DNA from: Eggerthellaceae bacterium
GTDB taxonomy: Bacteria; Actinomycetota; Coriobacteriia; Coriobacteriales; Eggerthellaceae
Direction: 5' to 3'
Length of the DNA: 64,000 bases
Assembly: GCA_017434045.1 (NCBI GenBank)
Contig: JAFRGA010000062.1
Coordinates: forward strand, 1-64,000
Positions within the stretch are counted from its first letter, which is position 1, and the number at the start of each line of letters is the position of its first letter. The translations under genes and the position numbers were made by a program. The notes beneath the pieces were generated by a model that saw only the letters and a program-made list of their open reading frames with translations, made no database searches and was not told the DNA's origin. This document shows, piece after piece, positions 43,660 through 52,676 of the stretch.

Positions 43660-44856
43660 CTAGAAGTTGTTCTCCTTGAACTCCTCGTACTTTTTCTTAA
43701 GCCACTCGCTGTCCGGGTAATCGTCGACCAGAGAAGTGATGGCCTTCTCGTACACATCGGAATCGATGTAGTCGTCGATCTTGATGGCGTCGTTCGAGAG
43801 GTAGCCTATTTTGTGCATCTTGTCGAACATCTTCTCAACCGCATGCCTGTTCACGTCGGTGTTGTAGTTCATATGCGGACTCTTGACGAAGCTCTCGACC
43901 GTGGCCTTGTCGAGGTCGAGCTCCTTGACAACCAAGTCAACGCACTCGTCGTAATGGCCGTCACCATCCTTCAGGTACTCCTCGGCGCGGATGTAGGCGC
44001 GCAGCAAGCGATAGAGCGCCTCCTGATTCTCCGGATCCTCGAACCAAGCAGTCTTGGCAACCATACGGCAGCAGGAGTGGTTGGGCCAGTAATCATCTGG
44101 CCACATCTTGACCTCAAGCCCGAGGTCAGCAGCCTGCAGCTCGTAACCGGTTGCAGTGGTGCCGAAGTCGATCTCGCCCTTGGCGATGGCCTGTAGCACT
44201 TCCTGGTTCTTCTTGTACTCGACGAACTCGACCTGGTCGAGGATGCCCGCATCGTACAAGTCGCCCCTCAGGACCGTGTCGGCCGTGCTGAAACGGGTGA
44301 CGCCGACCTTCTTGCCAACAAAGCTGTTCATGTCTTTCCACTCGGTCTCGGGCTTGCCGAAGCAGGGGGTCTCGCCCGTGATCATGTAGCCACCGAAGAT
44401 CCTCAGATCCATGCCGCCGTCGATCTGGATGAGCGGGCCGCCCGTGCCATAGGTGGAAAGCACGTTCACGCCATCGCTGTTGAGCGCCGTGTAAGCATCG
44501 GCGTTGTTGTTGATGTAGACGAGCTCGACGTCGACGCCCTCTTCGTCAAGATAACCGTGTTCCTTAGCGAGGAACTGGAACACCTGGCCCGACGTGCTTT
44601 GCGCGGCGAGCTTGACCTTCTTGACGTCTGTCGGCTTTGCCGCAGCGCTTGCGGAAGCGGCAGAAGCTTCAGCGCTGGCAGAAGCGGCGGAAGCTGAGGC
44701 GGAGGAGGCCAACGCCTCGCTGCTCGCGCTTGCAGCGGAAGCTGAGGCGGAGGAGGCAGACGAGCCTCCGCTCGAGCAACCCGCCAGTGCCAGGCCAGCA
44801 GCTGTCGCTGCGCCCAGAGTTACGAACTGCCTGCGGCTAAACGTATCTTTCTTCAT
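43660..44856 (-). CDS. ABC transporter substrate-binding lipoprotein (Tat signal)
   Basis: A 398-residue NitT/TauT-type binding protein. The N-terminus carries a twin-arginine motif SRRQFVTLG and a lipobox LAGC, so it is probably exported folded and lipidated. A 50-residue Ala/Ser/Glu linker follows. The mature fold has VKLAAQSTSGQVFQFLAKEHGYLDEEG split by a turn, GPLIQIDGGMDL, and GKKVGVTRFSTADTVLRG. The ligand (sulfonate, aromatic acid or other) cannot be told from sequence. The nearby methyl-transfer cluster makes a methylated organic compound a reasonable guess. Confidence 0.9.
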   Translation of the reverse strand: MKKDTFSRRQFVTLGAATAAGLALAGCSSGGSSASSASASAASASSEALASSASASAASASAEASAASASAAAKPTDVKKVKLAAQSTSGQVFQFLAKEHGYLDEEGVDVELVYINNNADAYTALNSDGVNVLSTYGTGGPLIQIDGGMDLRIFGGYMITGETPCFGKPETEWKDMNSFVGKKVGVTRFSTADTVLRGDLYDAGILDQVEFVEYKKNQEVLQAIAKGEIDFGTTATGYELQAADLGLEVKMWPDDYWPNHSCCRMVAKTAWFEDPENQEALYRLLRAYIRAEEYLKDGDGHYDECVDLVVKELDLDKATVESFVKSPHMNYNTDVNRHAVEKMFDKMHKIGYLSNDAIKIDDYIDSDVYEKAITSLVDDYPDSEWLKKKYEEFKENNF

Positions 44857-44927
44857 TGCATCCCAACCTTTCTCTTATACCCTTCCCTGCTTTTTCTCTG
44901 AAGCAGGATAGTTACCATTTGGTGTTC

Positions 44928-45782
44928 CTAGTGCTTCTTCTTACCGCTGGTCTCACCGGCTGCAGCGGCTTGCTCTTTTTCGGCTTTGACTCGACGTGCC
45001 TTCTCCTGAATCTCATCGTCGATGATCTTGGTGAGCTTCTCGCGAAGGTTGACCACCTCGGGATCGGTGAAAAGACGGTCACGTGTAGGCTTCGTCTCGG
45101 GAGTGAAGTGATGCGTGTAGATGATTTTGCTCGGCGCCTGACCCAAAACCACGATATCGGTTGCCAGAATCAACGCCTCTTCAACGCTGTGCGTGACGAA
45201 GAAGATAGTCTTTCTGTTGTCGCCGCCTTTCTGCCACAAATCCACAACCGTGTCCTGAAGCAGCGCCTTGGTCACGGCGTCGAGCGCGCCGAACGGCTCG
45301 TCCATGAGCATGACAGGTGAATCGAGAGCGAACCCACGCGCAACGGCGAAACGCTGACGTTGGCCACCCGACAAATTGGCTGGAAGCTTGTCGAACAGGT
45401 CCTCATCGAGACCGAGATTGTTCATCCACTCGTACGCGACCTTCGCGCGCTGGCTTTTATCCCAGTCCTTGTACTTTTGCTTAAGCGCGATCATGATGTT
45501 CTCGCCAGCGGTCATCCAGGGAAACAGGCCGTAGTCCTGGAAGATCATGACGCGTTCGAGACTCGGAGCCGTAACAGGCTTTCCATTGACGAGCAGCTCT
45601 TCGGGATTAGACTTCTCGAGCCCTGCCACCAGGCGCAATAGTGTCGACTTGCCACAACCGGACTGGCCAAGCAGGCACACGAAGTCACCTTTGTTTGCTT
45701 CGTAGTCAACTCCACCGAGAACCATCTTGCCAGGTTCGTCGGGATAGGCGAACTTTAAATCCTTGAACACGATATCCTGCAT
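44928..45782 (-). CDS. ABC transporter ATP-binding protein
   Basis: A 284-residue ATPase of the SsuB/TauB type. Walker A is GQSGCGKST, the Q-loop FQDYGLFPWMT, the signature LSGGQRQRFAVAR, Walker B VMLMDEPFGALD and the switch His VTHSVEEAL. A Lys/Ala/Glu-rich tail is unusual. The frame is open to 45860; I prefer ATG 45782-45780 because it begins at the conserved first strand and GAAAGGA lies upstream. First gene of the transporter operon. Confidence 0.88.
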   Translation of the reverse strand: MQDIVFKDLKFAYPDEPGKMVLGGVDYEANKGDFVCLLGQSGCGKSTLLRLVAGLEKSNPEELLVNGKPVTAPSLERVMIFQDYGLFPWMTAGENIMIALKQKYKDWDKSQRAKVAYEWMNNLGLDEDLFDKLPANLSGGQRQRFAVARGFALDSPVMLMDEPFGALDAVTKALLQDTVVDLWQKGGDNRKTIFFVTHSVEEALILATDIVVLGQAPSKIIYTHHFTPETKPTRDRLFTDPEVVNLREKLTKIIDDEIQEKARRVKAEKEQAAAAGETSGKKKH

Positions 45783-46055
45783 TACATCAACGATCCTTTC
45801 TTTACGTGCTTCAAATCCAGCAGCGCCAACATCTGGCATACCAGGCGCCCATCCACTCATGCGACGCTCATGCCTACCGCTCCTTTACCAGCTCACTCAA
45901 CCAGCCCATCTTTTCGGACTGACACGCATCCAAAGCCAGCTTGGAAATGAGAAGGGGCATTCTGCGGACACATTTCGGAGGCGCCCGGAAATACAACAGC
46001 CCGAATCATTGGCAACCCTGTTCGCATAGATGCTCGACTAACGCTCCTAAACGTG

Positions 46056-46277
46056 TTATTCCCTTATGAACGTCGAGGGGGATGCCCCAAGAAACTCGCA
46101 GAGCATCACGTATTCTTCCGCAGTGAGCGTACGCTTCCCCTGCTGGAGATTGCTGATATCCATGCTGTTCAACCCTATCGTCGAGAGAAGAGCCTCAAAG
46201 TCCATCCTCTCGGTTTTTGCATAGGCGAGCACGCGTTGCGTGATAGTCGCTTCTAACCGCTCCTCAACAACCTGCAT
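46056..46277 (-). CDS. Small HTH (XRE-like) protein
   Basis: A 73-residue protein with a helix-turn-helix in MDFEALLSTIGLNSMDISNL followed by QQGKRTLTAEEYVMLCEFLG. It has no other domain. The AT-rich upstream region contains AAGTT and AACTT inverted half-sites near 46290-46312, which may be its own operator. Its closeness to the transporter operon suggests a local regulator. Confidence 0.7.
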   Translation of the reverse strand: MQVVEERLEATITQRVLAYAKTERMDFEALLSTIGLNSMDISNLQQGKRTLTAEEYVMLCEFLGASPSTFIRE

Positions 46278-46642
46278 ACAAGCCCCTCATAAAGTTCAGT
46301 ATTACTTAACTTTTAAAGTACAAAAATGCAGAAACAGCGATGCATGATTTATGGGCATGATGCGGCAATCAGAGCCGTTAGCCCTACAAGCAGAATGAAG
46401 TCCGATCTGAAGCAGAAATACCGAACTATGGTCATTATGGCATGTTTTCGTTTTTGGCGATTAGAATAAAAGCACCTGACTTGTGCGCGCGCAGCAACCA
46501 TTATCGAATGATTATTAACAAATTACCAATACAAGCCTAATCTGCTATTTCTTATTGATTATGTATTTAAATCCGCATTGAGTTTCAGAATGTATGTAGA
46601 GGACATGAAGCCGTCTTCCACTATTCCTACAAAAACGCTTGG
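46278..46642. other. AT-rich intergenic region
   Basis: This 365-bp gap is much richer in A+T than its surroundings and probably holds promoters for the small HTH gene. No ORF, RNA or clear repeat is seen. The lower GC could mark an old insertion point. Confidence 0.4.
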
Positions 46643-47221
46643 TTATTCCATGAACTCGACAACGCCGGTTTCAGTATGGTACAGCGCCGGTACGACTTTC
46701 AGGCCTTCAGACTGAACGAGATGGGCGATTTCCCCGTTTCCCAAAATCATCGACACCCCTCTACGGGCGTTCGCAATGCTCGCCGCACGAGGGTCGCGCT
46801 CCCCGCCGATGCTTGCGAACACGCCCGCAAGCAAGGGCTCCATAGCGCCTTCGGGCTTCGTTCCTGTTGCCAGGGCCTCCAGCGCCGAAGCCACGGCACC
46901 GCATTGGGTGTGACCCAACAGCACGATCAGCTTCACGCCCAGATGCTCGGCGGCATACAGGCAGCTCCCCAGCTCCATGTCGCCGATCAGGTTGCCCGCC
47001 ACGCGGATGGTGAACAACTCGCCGAGCCCGGTCATGAAGATGTGCTCGGGAACTACGCGTGAATCGGCGCAGGACACAATGCAGGCATAGGGAGCTTGCC
47101 CCTCTTCGGACAGCTGCTTTATACGCTCTTGCGAGATGTCGCCCGTATTCGCCGACGCATTCACGTACTCGGCGTTTCTAGATTTCAAACGCTCCAACGC
47201 CTCTTGTGCGCTCATTGCCAT
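46643..47221 (-). CDS. Beta-class carbonic anhydrase
   Basis: A 192-residue enzyme interconverting CO2 and bicarbonate. Zinc ligands and partners are in IVSCADSRVVPE (Cys, Asp, Arg) and LLGHTQCGAVAS (His, Cys). FTIRVAGNLIGD is the family signature. I place the start at ATG 47221 because GGAG lies six bases before it; an ATG at 47233 is also possible. It stands alone. Confidence 0.93.
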   Translation of the reverse strand: MAMSAQEALERLKSRNAEYVNASANTGDISQERIKQLSEEGQAPYACIVSCADSRVVPEHIFMTGLGELFTIRVAGNLIGDMELGSCLYAAEHLGVKLIVLLGHTQCGAVASALEALATGTKPEGAMEPLLAGVFASIGGERDPRAASIANARRGVSMILGNGEIAHLVQSEGLKVVPALYHTETGVVEFME

Positions 47222-47460
47222 TGCTCGCTCCATTCAGCCGTCTTCCTTGGCGGTACAAGTCGGTGGAAAGCCAACCTAGATATACAAGAGACTCCTTATA
47301 TATAAAGTAAGCTTTCGCATAGCCTCCTCTTGCCTTCGTGCGAAGCCATTATAGGTGGGGTTGGCATCGCGGAGACGCCAAACTTGATGCCCAAAGGTTT
47401 CCTGGGAAAGCAGGCATCTTTCTCTTAGTAAAATCTATCGTCCCGCCGAGAAGGCCCGCT

Positions 47461-48123
47461 TCACTTGACGCGGCCGGCGGCATCGACGCTGACCTTCGAA
47501 TTGCAGTAGGGGCAGAAACGCGACATACCGAGCGGTATGGTGATGTTGGCACCGCAGTTGGGGCATGACACGCCAACCGACGAGCTCATTCCGCTGGGGT
47601 CGAAATCCGGGTTCATCAACTCGTCTTCCTGCTCGATGCGCGTATCGCTCACCGAACCGGGCACCAGCGCCGCCTGACCGTTGAGCAGCCTGATGCCGAC
47701 AGTTGCCCCGCGGGGATAACGTGCGGCGTTCACGTCGCCCGTGTTGACGCGCGCTTCGCAGACCTGGCCGTTCTTCAAGTAGCGGACAACGAGCGTGATG
47801 CAGGGTTGGCCGTTCATCAGGATCTGGTAGTCAGGCTCGTAATCGAAAATCTTCCCCAAATAGGCTGCGCCTTCCGCGAGCACGGCATCGCTCGCATGCA
47901 TTTGGTCATGCCCGATCTTTGCGAAGAACCCGCCGATGCCGCAGAACATGGCGACGAAAATCAAGCCGAAGAACAGCGCACCGGGCTCGCGTGTGCCCAA
48001 TGCGGCCGCAATCCCTCCGCCGCCTATGAGCGCGCCGAGAACGACGAAAAGCATGCCCAGGTAGTACATGATCTTTCCCGGATTGGCGCCGAGGCCCGTC
48101 GTGCTGACTTCCATCCTCGTCAT
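47461..48123 (-). CDS. Membrane protein with C-terminal zinc ribbon
   Basis: A 220-residue protein. Two hydrophobic segments at about residues 16-38 and 44-62 form a hairpin in the membrane; a beta-rich DUF3592-like region follows, and a zinc ribbon CPNCGAN ... CPYCNS closes the protein. The start ATG 48123-48121 follows AGGAG; the frame is open further upstream. The role is unknown. Confidence 0.7.
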   Translation of the reverse strand: MTRMEVSTTGLGANPGKIMYYLGMLFVVLGALIGGGGIAAALGTREPGALFFGLIFVAMFCGIGGFFAKIGHDQMHASDAVLAEGAAYLGKIFDYEPDYQILMNGQPCITLVVRYLKNGQVCEARVNTGDVNAARYPRGATVGIRLLNGQAALVPGSVSDTRIEQEDELMNPDFDPSGMSSSVGVSCPNCGANITIPLGMSRFCPYCNSKVSVDAAGRVK

Positions 48124-48345
48124 TTCGCGCTCCTGTCTTCGAACGGTATTCCCCTTCATGATTGTAGCTTCTCGCACGTCACTTTCTAGACAGTCGTTTT
48201 CATTTTGGTAACCGCAGCGCATCAGCTGAATGCCAATTCAGGGTTGTTTCAGAAAGAATCTCTATACTCAACACTGAGATTACCTCAGCGTCAAAGTCCC
48301 CTCCCCTTTGACGCGCCACGACAGCAATGCGAGATGGAGACGAAC

Positions 48346-48735
48346 ATGAACGCAAAGCAGACCATCATCGACGTCAACCCCGTCGAGTTTTCCAGCAGCA
48401 GAATTCCCTCGCATGCCGCCGACCGCGCGCACGTGCATGCCAGCTCGCAGAGCGCCTCCTACCAGCAGCCCACGTGGAAGACCGCCTCGTCTTCCCAATC
48501 TGGGAACCATGACTCCGGACGGGTCTTCTACGGAAGCGCCTACACCCGGTTCGGCGATCAGACGGCATCCGCGAAACCCGTCGGCTCGGTCTTCGGCAGC
48601 CTCGCTCAGATCGCCGTGGGCGCCGGCTTGGTCCTTATAGGCATCCCGATGCTCATCCTTCCGGGCCCAGGCCTGCTCTCCATAGGCGCAGGCGCGGCAC
48701 TTGCCCTCAACGGATATCGCAAACTGTTCGGCTAG
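48346..48735 (+). CDS. Small protein with C-terminal membrane hairpin
   Basis: A 129-residue protein starting at ATG 48346 after GGAG. The first 75 residues are hydrophilic and rich in Ser, Gln and His. Residues 85-125 form one or two hydrophobic segments (IAVGAGLVLIGIPMLILPGP, then LLSIGAGAALALNGYRKLFG) with a central PGPG turn. It may be a tail-anchored protein. I do not recognise a family with certainty. Confidence 0.6.
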   Translation: MNAKQTIIDVNPVEFSSSRIPSHAADRAHVHASSQSASYQQPTWKTASSSQSGNHDSGRVFYGSAYTRFGDQTASAKPVGSVFGSLAQIAVGAGLVLIGIPMLILPGPGLLSIGAGAALALNGYRKLFG

Positions 48736-49142
48736 ACCTTTCAATCATCCAACAACCTCTTATAAACGCCCAACCCGACCGCCGAACCGCACCTGGTAAA
48801 CGCAGCTGTTACGGCGGTATGCCAAAAGCCCGGTCTCCCTGCTATAGGGTAGGCCGGGCTTGTCTGTAACATCCGATTGGAACCAAAATCACTAAAAGCG
48901 AACCTCGCATCTATGCGAGCACAATTATCATCCCAATGGATCAATTGATTCCGCGCGACCTGGGCGTATACGCATGTGCCTATCCCTTTCGAAAAGGTTT
49001 CGACGCTTATCCACGAGCAATAGTTTAAACTTTTAAATCATGGTCTTGCGTGTTTAGCGGATGCGCAGGAGAGGGGAAAATCACCAGCGCTTCCTTTGCG
49101 CAAGGCTCAGGTAGGAGACGAGTGTATGAAGGAGGAAAGCGC
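48736..49142. other. Intergenic region before the molybdoenzyme
   Basis: The gap holds a hairpin at 48826-48861 and a promoter region for the oxidoreductase. AGTTTAAACTTTTAAATC around 49022-49039 is AT-rich and may be a control site. No gene is evident. Confidence 0.4.
48826..48861 (+). terminator. Hairpin terminator candidate
   Basis: AAGCCCGG and its exact complement flank a 20-nt loop that contains a second small stem. The following bases TGTCTGT are only partly T-rich. Confidence 0.5.
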
Positions 49143-51533
49143 ATGTCAGAAGAGTCTTTCGTCTACACGTGCTGCCCCGGCTGGGGCGACCACGAGTTCT
49201 GCGCGATCAAGACCATCGTCAAGGATGGCAAGATCGTGCGAACCGAGAAGGCGGACTACACCGGTGCCGAGGCGAACGAGGGCTACATCTGCCAGAAAGG
49301 CATCATGTCCTGTCGCCAGCCGTACAACCCGAAACGCCTGACACGACCGCTCAAGCGCGTCGGCGAGCGCGGCGAGGGCAAGTGGGAGGAGATCAGCTGG
49401 GACCAGGCGATGGACGAGATCGCGGCCAAGCTGCTCGAGCTGCGCGACAAGTACGGCCCCGAATCGCTGGCCATGTGGGACGTCGTAGCGTCGGTACCTC
49501 CTTCGCAGGGCCTCGCCGCCGTGTTGTCATCCCGTTTCATCGGACTGTGGGGCGCCACTGACCCCATCCAGGCATACGGCCTGGACAACGGCCCGTTCTA
49601 TGCCGCGTTCTTCGATTTCGGCAACTTCTACAAGTACATGACGACCGACCCGAAGAACTTCGACACATCCGATTACATCATCGTGTGGGGCGCCAATCCC
49701 ATCGAGAACCAGCAGCGTATCGCAAAGCACCTCGTCGAGGCTAAGGCCAACGGCGCCAAAATCGTCGACATCGGCTTGCTGTTCGATGGTACGGCCGGCT
49801 TCGCAGATGAGTTCATCCCTGTCAAGCCCGGTTCCGACCCTGCGCTTTCCATGACGATGGTCAACCTCATCATCCAGCGCAAGCAGTACAAGGAGGACTT
49901 CCTGCTGGCTTACACCGTGGCGCCGTTCCTCGTGCGCGATGACGACGACACGTTCCTTCGCGACGCCGAGGGCAACTACGTGGTGTGGGACCTCGACGCC
50001 GATGCGCCGTGCTCGACCGTGCTCGGCCAGCAGGCGCTGCCGTGCGACAAACCCGAGCTCGACGGCGCCCATGTCGTCGACGGCGTTTCCTGTAAGACCG
50101 CCTTCGCACGCCTGCGCGAGCATGCGGCAAGCTACACGCCCGAGTGGCAGGAGGCCATCACCGGCGTGCCCGCCGAGGTCGCCATCCGCTTGACCGACGA
50201 GTACGTGGCCGCCCCCAACGCCTACATCTTCGGCGCTTTGGGCTTGCGCTACCAGAACCAGGGCGAGTCGTACCGCTCGTTCTACCTGCTGGGCGCTCTG
50301 ACCGGCAACCTGGGACGTCCCGGCGCCGGCGTCACGTCCGAGATGCTGCCGGCGGGCTTCCCGCTCGTCTTCAACGACGCCGCCATCACCATGCCCAACG
50401 GACGTGAGGGCTACAAGGGCAAGCTGTTGCGCCAAGCCGACTTCATCGAACAGGTGAAATCGCAAGAGCCCTACCCCATCAAGGCGTTCTGGGTCATCGC
50501 CGGCAACCCCGTGCACAACTGCCCGAACCGCGGTCTGTGGCTCAATGAGATTTTCCCGCAGATGGAGCTCATCGTCGACATCGATATTTGGATGACCGAC
50601 ACTGGCGAGTACGCCGACTACGTGCTGCCCGACTGCATGCCCTTCGAGCGCTACGAGCTCGTGGCATCCGCCGCTTACAACCATGTGGTGCTGCAGGAGC
50701 CAGCCATCGAGCCCATCGGCGAAGCGAAGGACCCGACGTTCATCTACTCCGAACTCGCCAAGCGCGTAGGTCTCGGCGAATACTTCGACAAGACTGCCGA
50801 GGAATGGATCGAGGTGCGCCTGCAGTCGCAGTACCCGATGATTGTGGGCATCCAACCACCGCTCACGTACGAGCGCCTGAAGAAGGAAAAGATGGTCCGT
50901 GCAGCCACGCCGCCGGTGAATTGGGACCCGTTCCTGGGCTTCAACTTCGACACGCCGCACAAGCGCATGGAGTTCTACTGCGAGAGGCTCGTTCCCGTGA
51001 ACGACCAGCTTGCCAAGTACCTGCCCCCGCTCGAGGCGCCCACGCCCATGAGCCTGGGCGACGGCACCGCGAAGGGCAAGTACCACTTCTTCAGCGGCCG
51101 CCAGCGCTTCTTCATGCAATCGATGTTCACGGACGACCCGGTCATGGCAGAGCTTTCGGGCGGCAAGCCCACTGGGCGCATTAACCCGATCGATGCCGAG
51201 AAGGAAGGCATCAAGGACGGCGACAAGGTCGAGGTCTACAACCATCGTGGGCATGTGGTCATCGAGATGCGCCTTGACCAGGTAATCCCACCCGGAACCA
51301 TCCAGGTGTGGTTCGGCTGGCGCCACGAGGCGTTCGAGGAGGGCATGTACTCCGAGCTTATCGTGCCGCTGGGCAGCTACGAGACCATCGACGACCGCGC
51401 CGAGAACTGGGTGAAATGCGTCGAGGCCGTCGGCGGTTACCAACCCGGCTTCGCGACGGGCGGCATCGGCGGCATGGCCGGCGCTTGGGACACCATTTGG
51501 GACTGCGCTTGCGATATCCGCAAGATCGACTAG
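49143..51533 (+). CDS. Molybdopterin oxidoreductase (hydroxytransferase/dehydroxylase-like)
   Basis: A 796-residue DMSO-reductase-superfamily enzyme with GAAGGAGG before its ATG. The N-terminal part has Cys10, Cys11 and Cys19 (YTCCPGWGDHEFCAIK) and a fourth in GYICQKG, fitting a [4Fe-4S] site. Bis-MGD-binding segments include DYIIVWGANPIENQQR, YQNQGESYRSFYLLGALTGN, FWVIAGNPVHN and IDIWMTDTGEYADYVLPD. There is no Tat signal, so it is cytoplasmic, like pyrogallol transhydroxylase and the catechol dehydroxylases of gut actinobacteria. Its partner is the Fe-S protein at 51627. The substrate, perhaps a phenolic, is unknown. Confidence 0.88.
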   Translation: MSEESFVYTCCPGWGDHEFCAIKTIVKDGKIVRTEKADYTGAEANEGYICQKGIMSCRQPYNPKRLTRPLKRVGERGEGKWEEISWDQAMDEIAAKLLELRDKYGPESLAMWDVVASVPPSQGLAAVLSSRFIGLWGATDPIQAYGLDNGPFYAAFFDFGNFYKYMTTDPKNFDTSDYIIVWGANPIENQQRIAKHLVEAKANGAKIVDIGLLFDGTAGFADEFIPVKPGSDPALSMTMVNLIIQRKQYKEDFLLAYTVAPFLVRDDDDTFLRDAEGNYVVWDLDADAPCSTVLGQQALPCDKPELDGAHVVDGVSCKTAFARLREHAASYTPEWQEAITGVPAEVAIRLTDEYVAAPNAYIFGALGLRYQNQGESYRSFYLLGALTGNLGRPGAGVTSEMLPAGFPLVFNDAAITMPNGREGYKGKLLRQADFIEQVKSQEPYPIKAFWVIAGNPVHNCPNRGLWLNEIFPQMELIVDIDIWMTDTGEYADYVLPDCMPFERYELVASAAYNHVVLQEPAIEPIGEAKDPTFIYSELAKRVGLGEYFDKTAEEWIEVRLQSQYPMIVGIQPPLTYERLKKEKMVRAATPPVNWDPFLGFNFDTPHKRMEFYCERLVPVNDQLAKYLPPLEAPTPMSLGDGTAKGKYHFFSGRQRFFMQSMFTDDPVMAELSGGKPTGRINPIDAEKEGIKDGDKVEVYNHRGHVVIEMRLDQVIPPGTIQVWFGWRHEAFEEGMYSELIVPLGSYETIDDRAENWVKCVEAVGGYQPGFATGGIGGMAGAWDTIWDCACDIRKID

Positions 51534-51560
51534 GTGGAAAAGGGTCAGACCCTTTTCCAC
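51534..51560. repeat. Palindromic repeat, GTGGAAAAGGGTC type
   Basis: Perfect 13-bp arms around a central A. It begins at the base right after the TAG stop of the molybdoenzyme gene and lies inside the two-gene operon. Confidence 0.9.
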
Positions 51561-51626
51561 ATTGGCACGTTTACATCTGCGGTAACGAGCAGCTTGCCCG
51601 TCGCCGCATTCGGATAGGAGCGATAT

Positions 51627-52025
51627 ATGGACGAGAAAACCATCTTGGTCGACCTGCAGCGATGCATCGGTTGCTGGACCTGCTCGCTTGCCTGCAAGGT
51701 CGGCAACAGGCTGCCCGACGAGGAGTTCTGGCTGACCGTGCGCACGCTGGGATCCGGTGAGGGCATCGACCGGCCGGCCGGCACCTGGCCCGACTTGCAC
51801 ATGAGTTGGATGCCCATCTGGTCGCAGAGCTGCGTGAAGTGCCCGAGCCGCATCGCAGCGGGCCAGAAGCCGTACTGCGTGAACTCGTGCCCCTGCGACG
51901 CGCTTTCCATCGGCGATGCTGCCGAGGCCAAGGCCGCCGAACTGCGCGACCGCGGCTTCCGCTTCTTCGAGCTGCCCGCATGGGAGAAGTCGAAAGACAA
52001 CGTTGTCTACGCCGAGAAGAAGTAG
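51627..52025 (+). CDS. Ferredoxin-like Fe-S subunit of the molybdoenzyme
   Basis: A 132-residue electron-transfer subunit. The first cluster motif is CIGCWTCSLACKVGN (C-x2-C-x2-C-x3-C) and the second is formed by CVKC and later CVNSCPCDAL. It is shorter than the four-cluster subunits of membrane complexes and probably carries two [4Fe-4S] clusters. TAGGAG precedes the ATG. A strong terminator follows, so the operon ends here. Confidence 0.88.
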   Translation: MDEKTILVDLQRCIGCWTCSLACKVGNRLPDEEFWLTVRTLGSGEGIDRPAGTWPDLHMSWMPIWSQSCVKCPSRIAAGQKPYCVNSCPCDALSIGDAAEAKAAELRDRGFRFFELPAWEKSKDNVVYAEKK

Positions 52026-52052
52026 GATGCAGGCTTAGATAGCTTAAGAGCG

Positions 52053-52090
52053 AAACGGGGATGCTGGCGCTTGCCAGCATCCCCGTTTTT
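52053..52090 (+). terminator. Intrinsic terminator of the molybdoenzyme operon
   Basis: AAACGGGGATGCTGGC and its exact complement form a 16-bp stem with a GCTT loop, ending in GTTTTT. This is the clearest terminator in the window. Confidence 0.93.
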
Positions 52091-52132
52091 ATGCCATTTG
52101 GGGCGCAGTCGGAACGCGCTTCCTGTGAGGTT

Positions 52133-52163
52133 ATGTGGAAAAGGGTCAGACCCTTTTCCACAT
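52133..52163. repeat. Palindromic repeat, GTGGAAAAGGGTC type
   Basis: Perfect 15-bp arms (ATGTGGAAAAGGGTC) around a central A, between the terminator and the rhodanese gene. Confidence 0.9.
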
Positions 52164-52292
52164 TCGTGTTCGAGACGCTTCCCATCGATAACCGTTATTA
52201 CCGCAATTTCGCCTATAACGAACGCTATCTGACCGTTCTTCCCGCATAAACTATAGCAAGTAGCTATTGTTGGCCGTTGCAAGGAGGATTTC

Positions 52293-52616
52293 ATGGGCTT
52301 GTTCGGCTTTTCGATAGGCAAGGGCATGGACGAATACGTGGCTGAAGCCGTTGAGCGCGGCATAACGATTGTCGATGTGCGCGAGCAAAACGAGTTCGCC
52401 CGGGGACACGTTCCCGGCGCCATGAACATTCCCCTGAGCACATTGCGGCAAGCTACGCAAGCCCTCGCAGACAAAGAGGCGCCCCTCTACGTTCACTGCC
52501 TCAGCGGCGGGCGCAGCTCGCGGGCGGCAAAACAGCTCGAGCAAATGGGCTTCACCAACGTCACGAACATCGGCGGAATAAACTCATACCGCGGACCGAT
52601 TGAAAAAGGACTCTAG
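52293..52616 (+). CDS. Rhodanese-like sulfurtransferase
   Basis: A 107-residue single-domain rhodanese. The active Cys lies in YVHCLSGGRSSRAA and the fold motifs TIVDVREQNEFARGHVPGA and GFTNVTNIGGI are clear. There is no signal peptide, so it acts in the cytoplasm, moving sulfane sulfur. AAGGAGG precedes the ATG. It lies 60 bp before a CoA-disulfide-reductase/rhodanese fusion, a sulfur-handling pair. Confidence 0.92.
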   Translation: MGLFGFSIGKGMDEYVAEAVERGITIVDVREQNEFARGHVPGAMNIPLSTLRQATQALADKEAPLYVHCLSGGRSSRAAKQLEQMGFTNVTNIGGINSYRGPIEKGL

Positions 52617-52676
52617 AGCGAAGCGGCATCTTAAATGTCGCTTCGCTCTCGGTTACAGCTTAGAAAGGGAAAAGCG

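Noticed and set aside
49527-51800. A 757-codon open frame on the minus strand opposite the molybdoenzyme.
   Set aside because: It is an antisense shadow caused by GC-rich third positions; the plus strand has a full conserved enzyme with a ribosome site.
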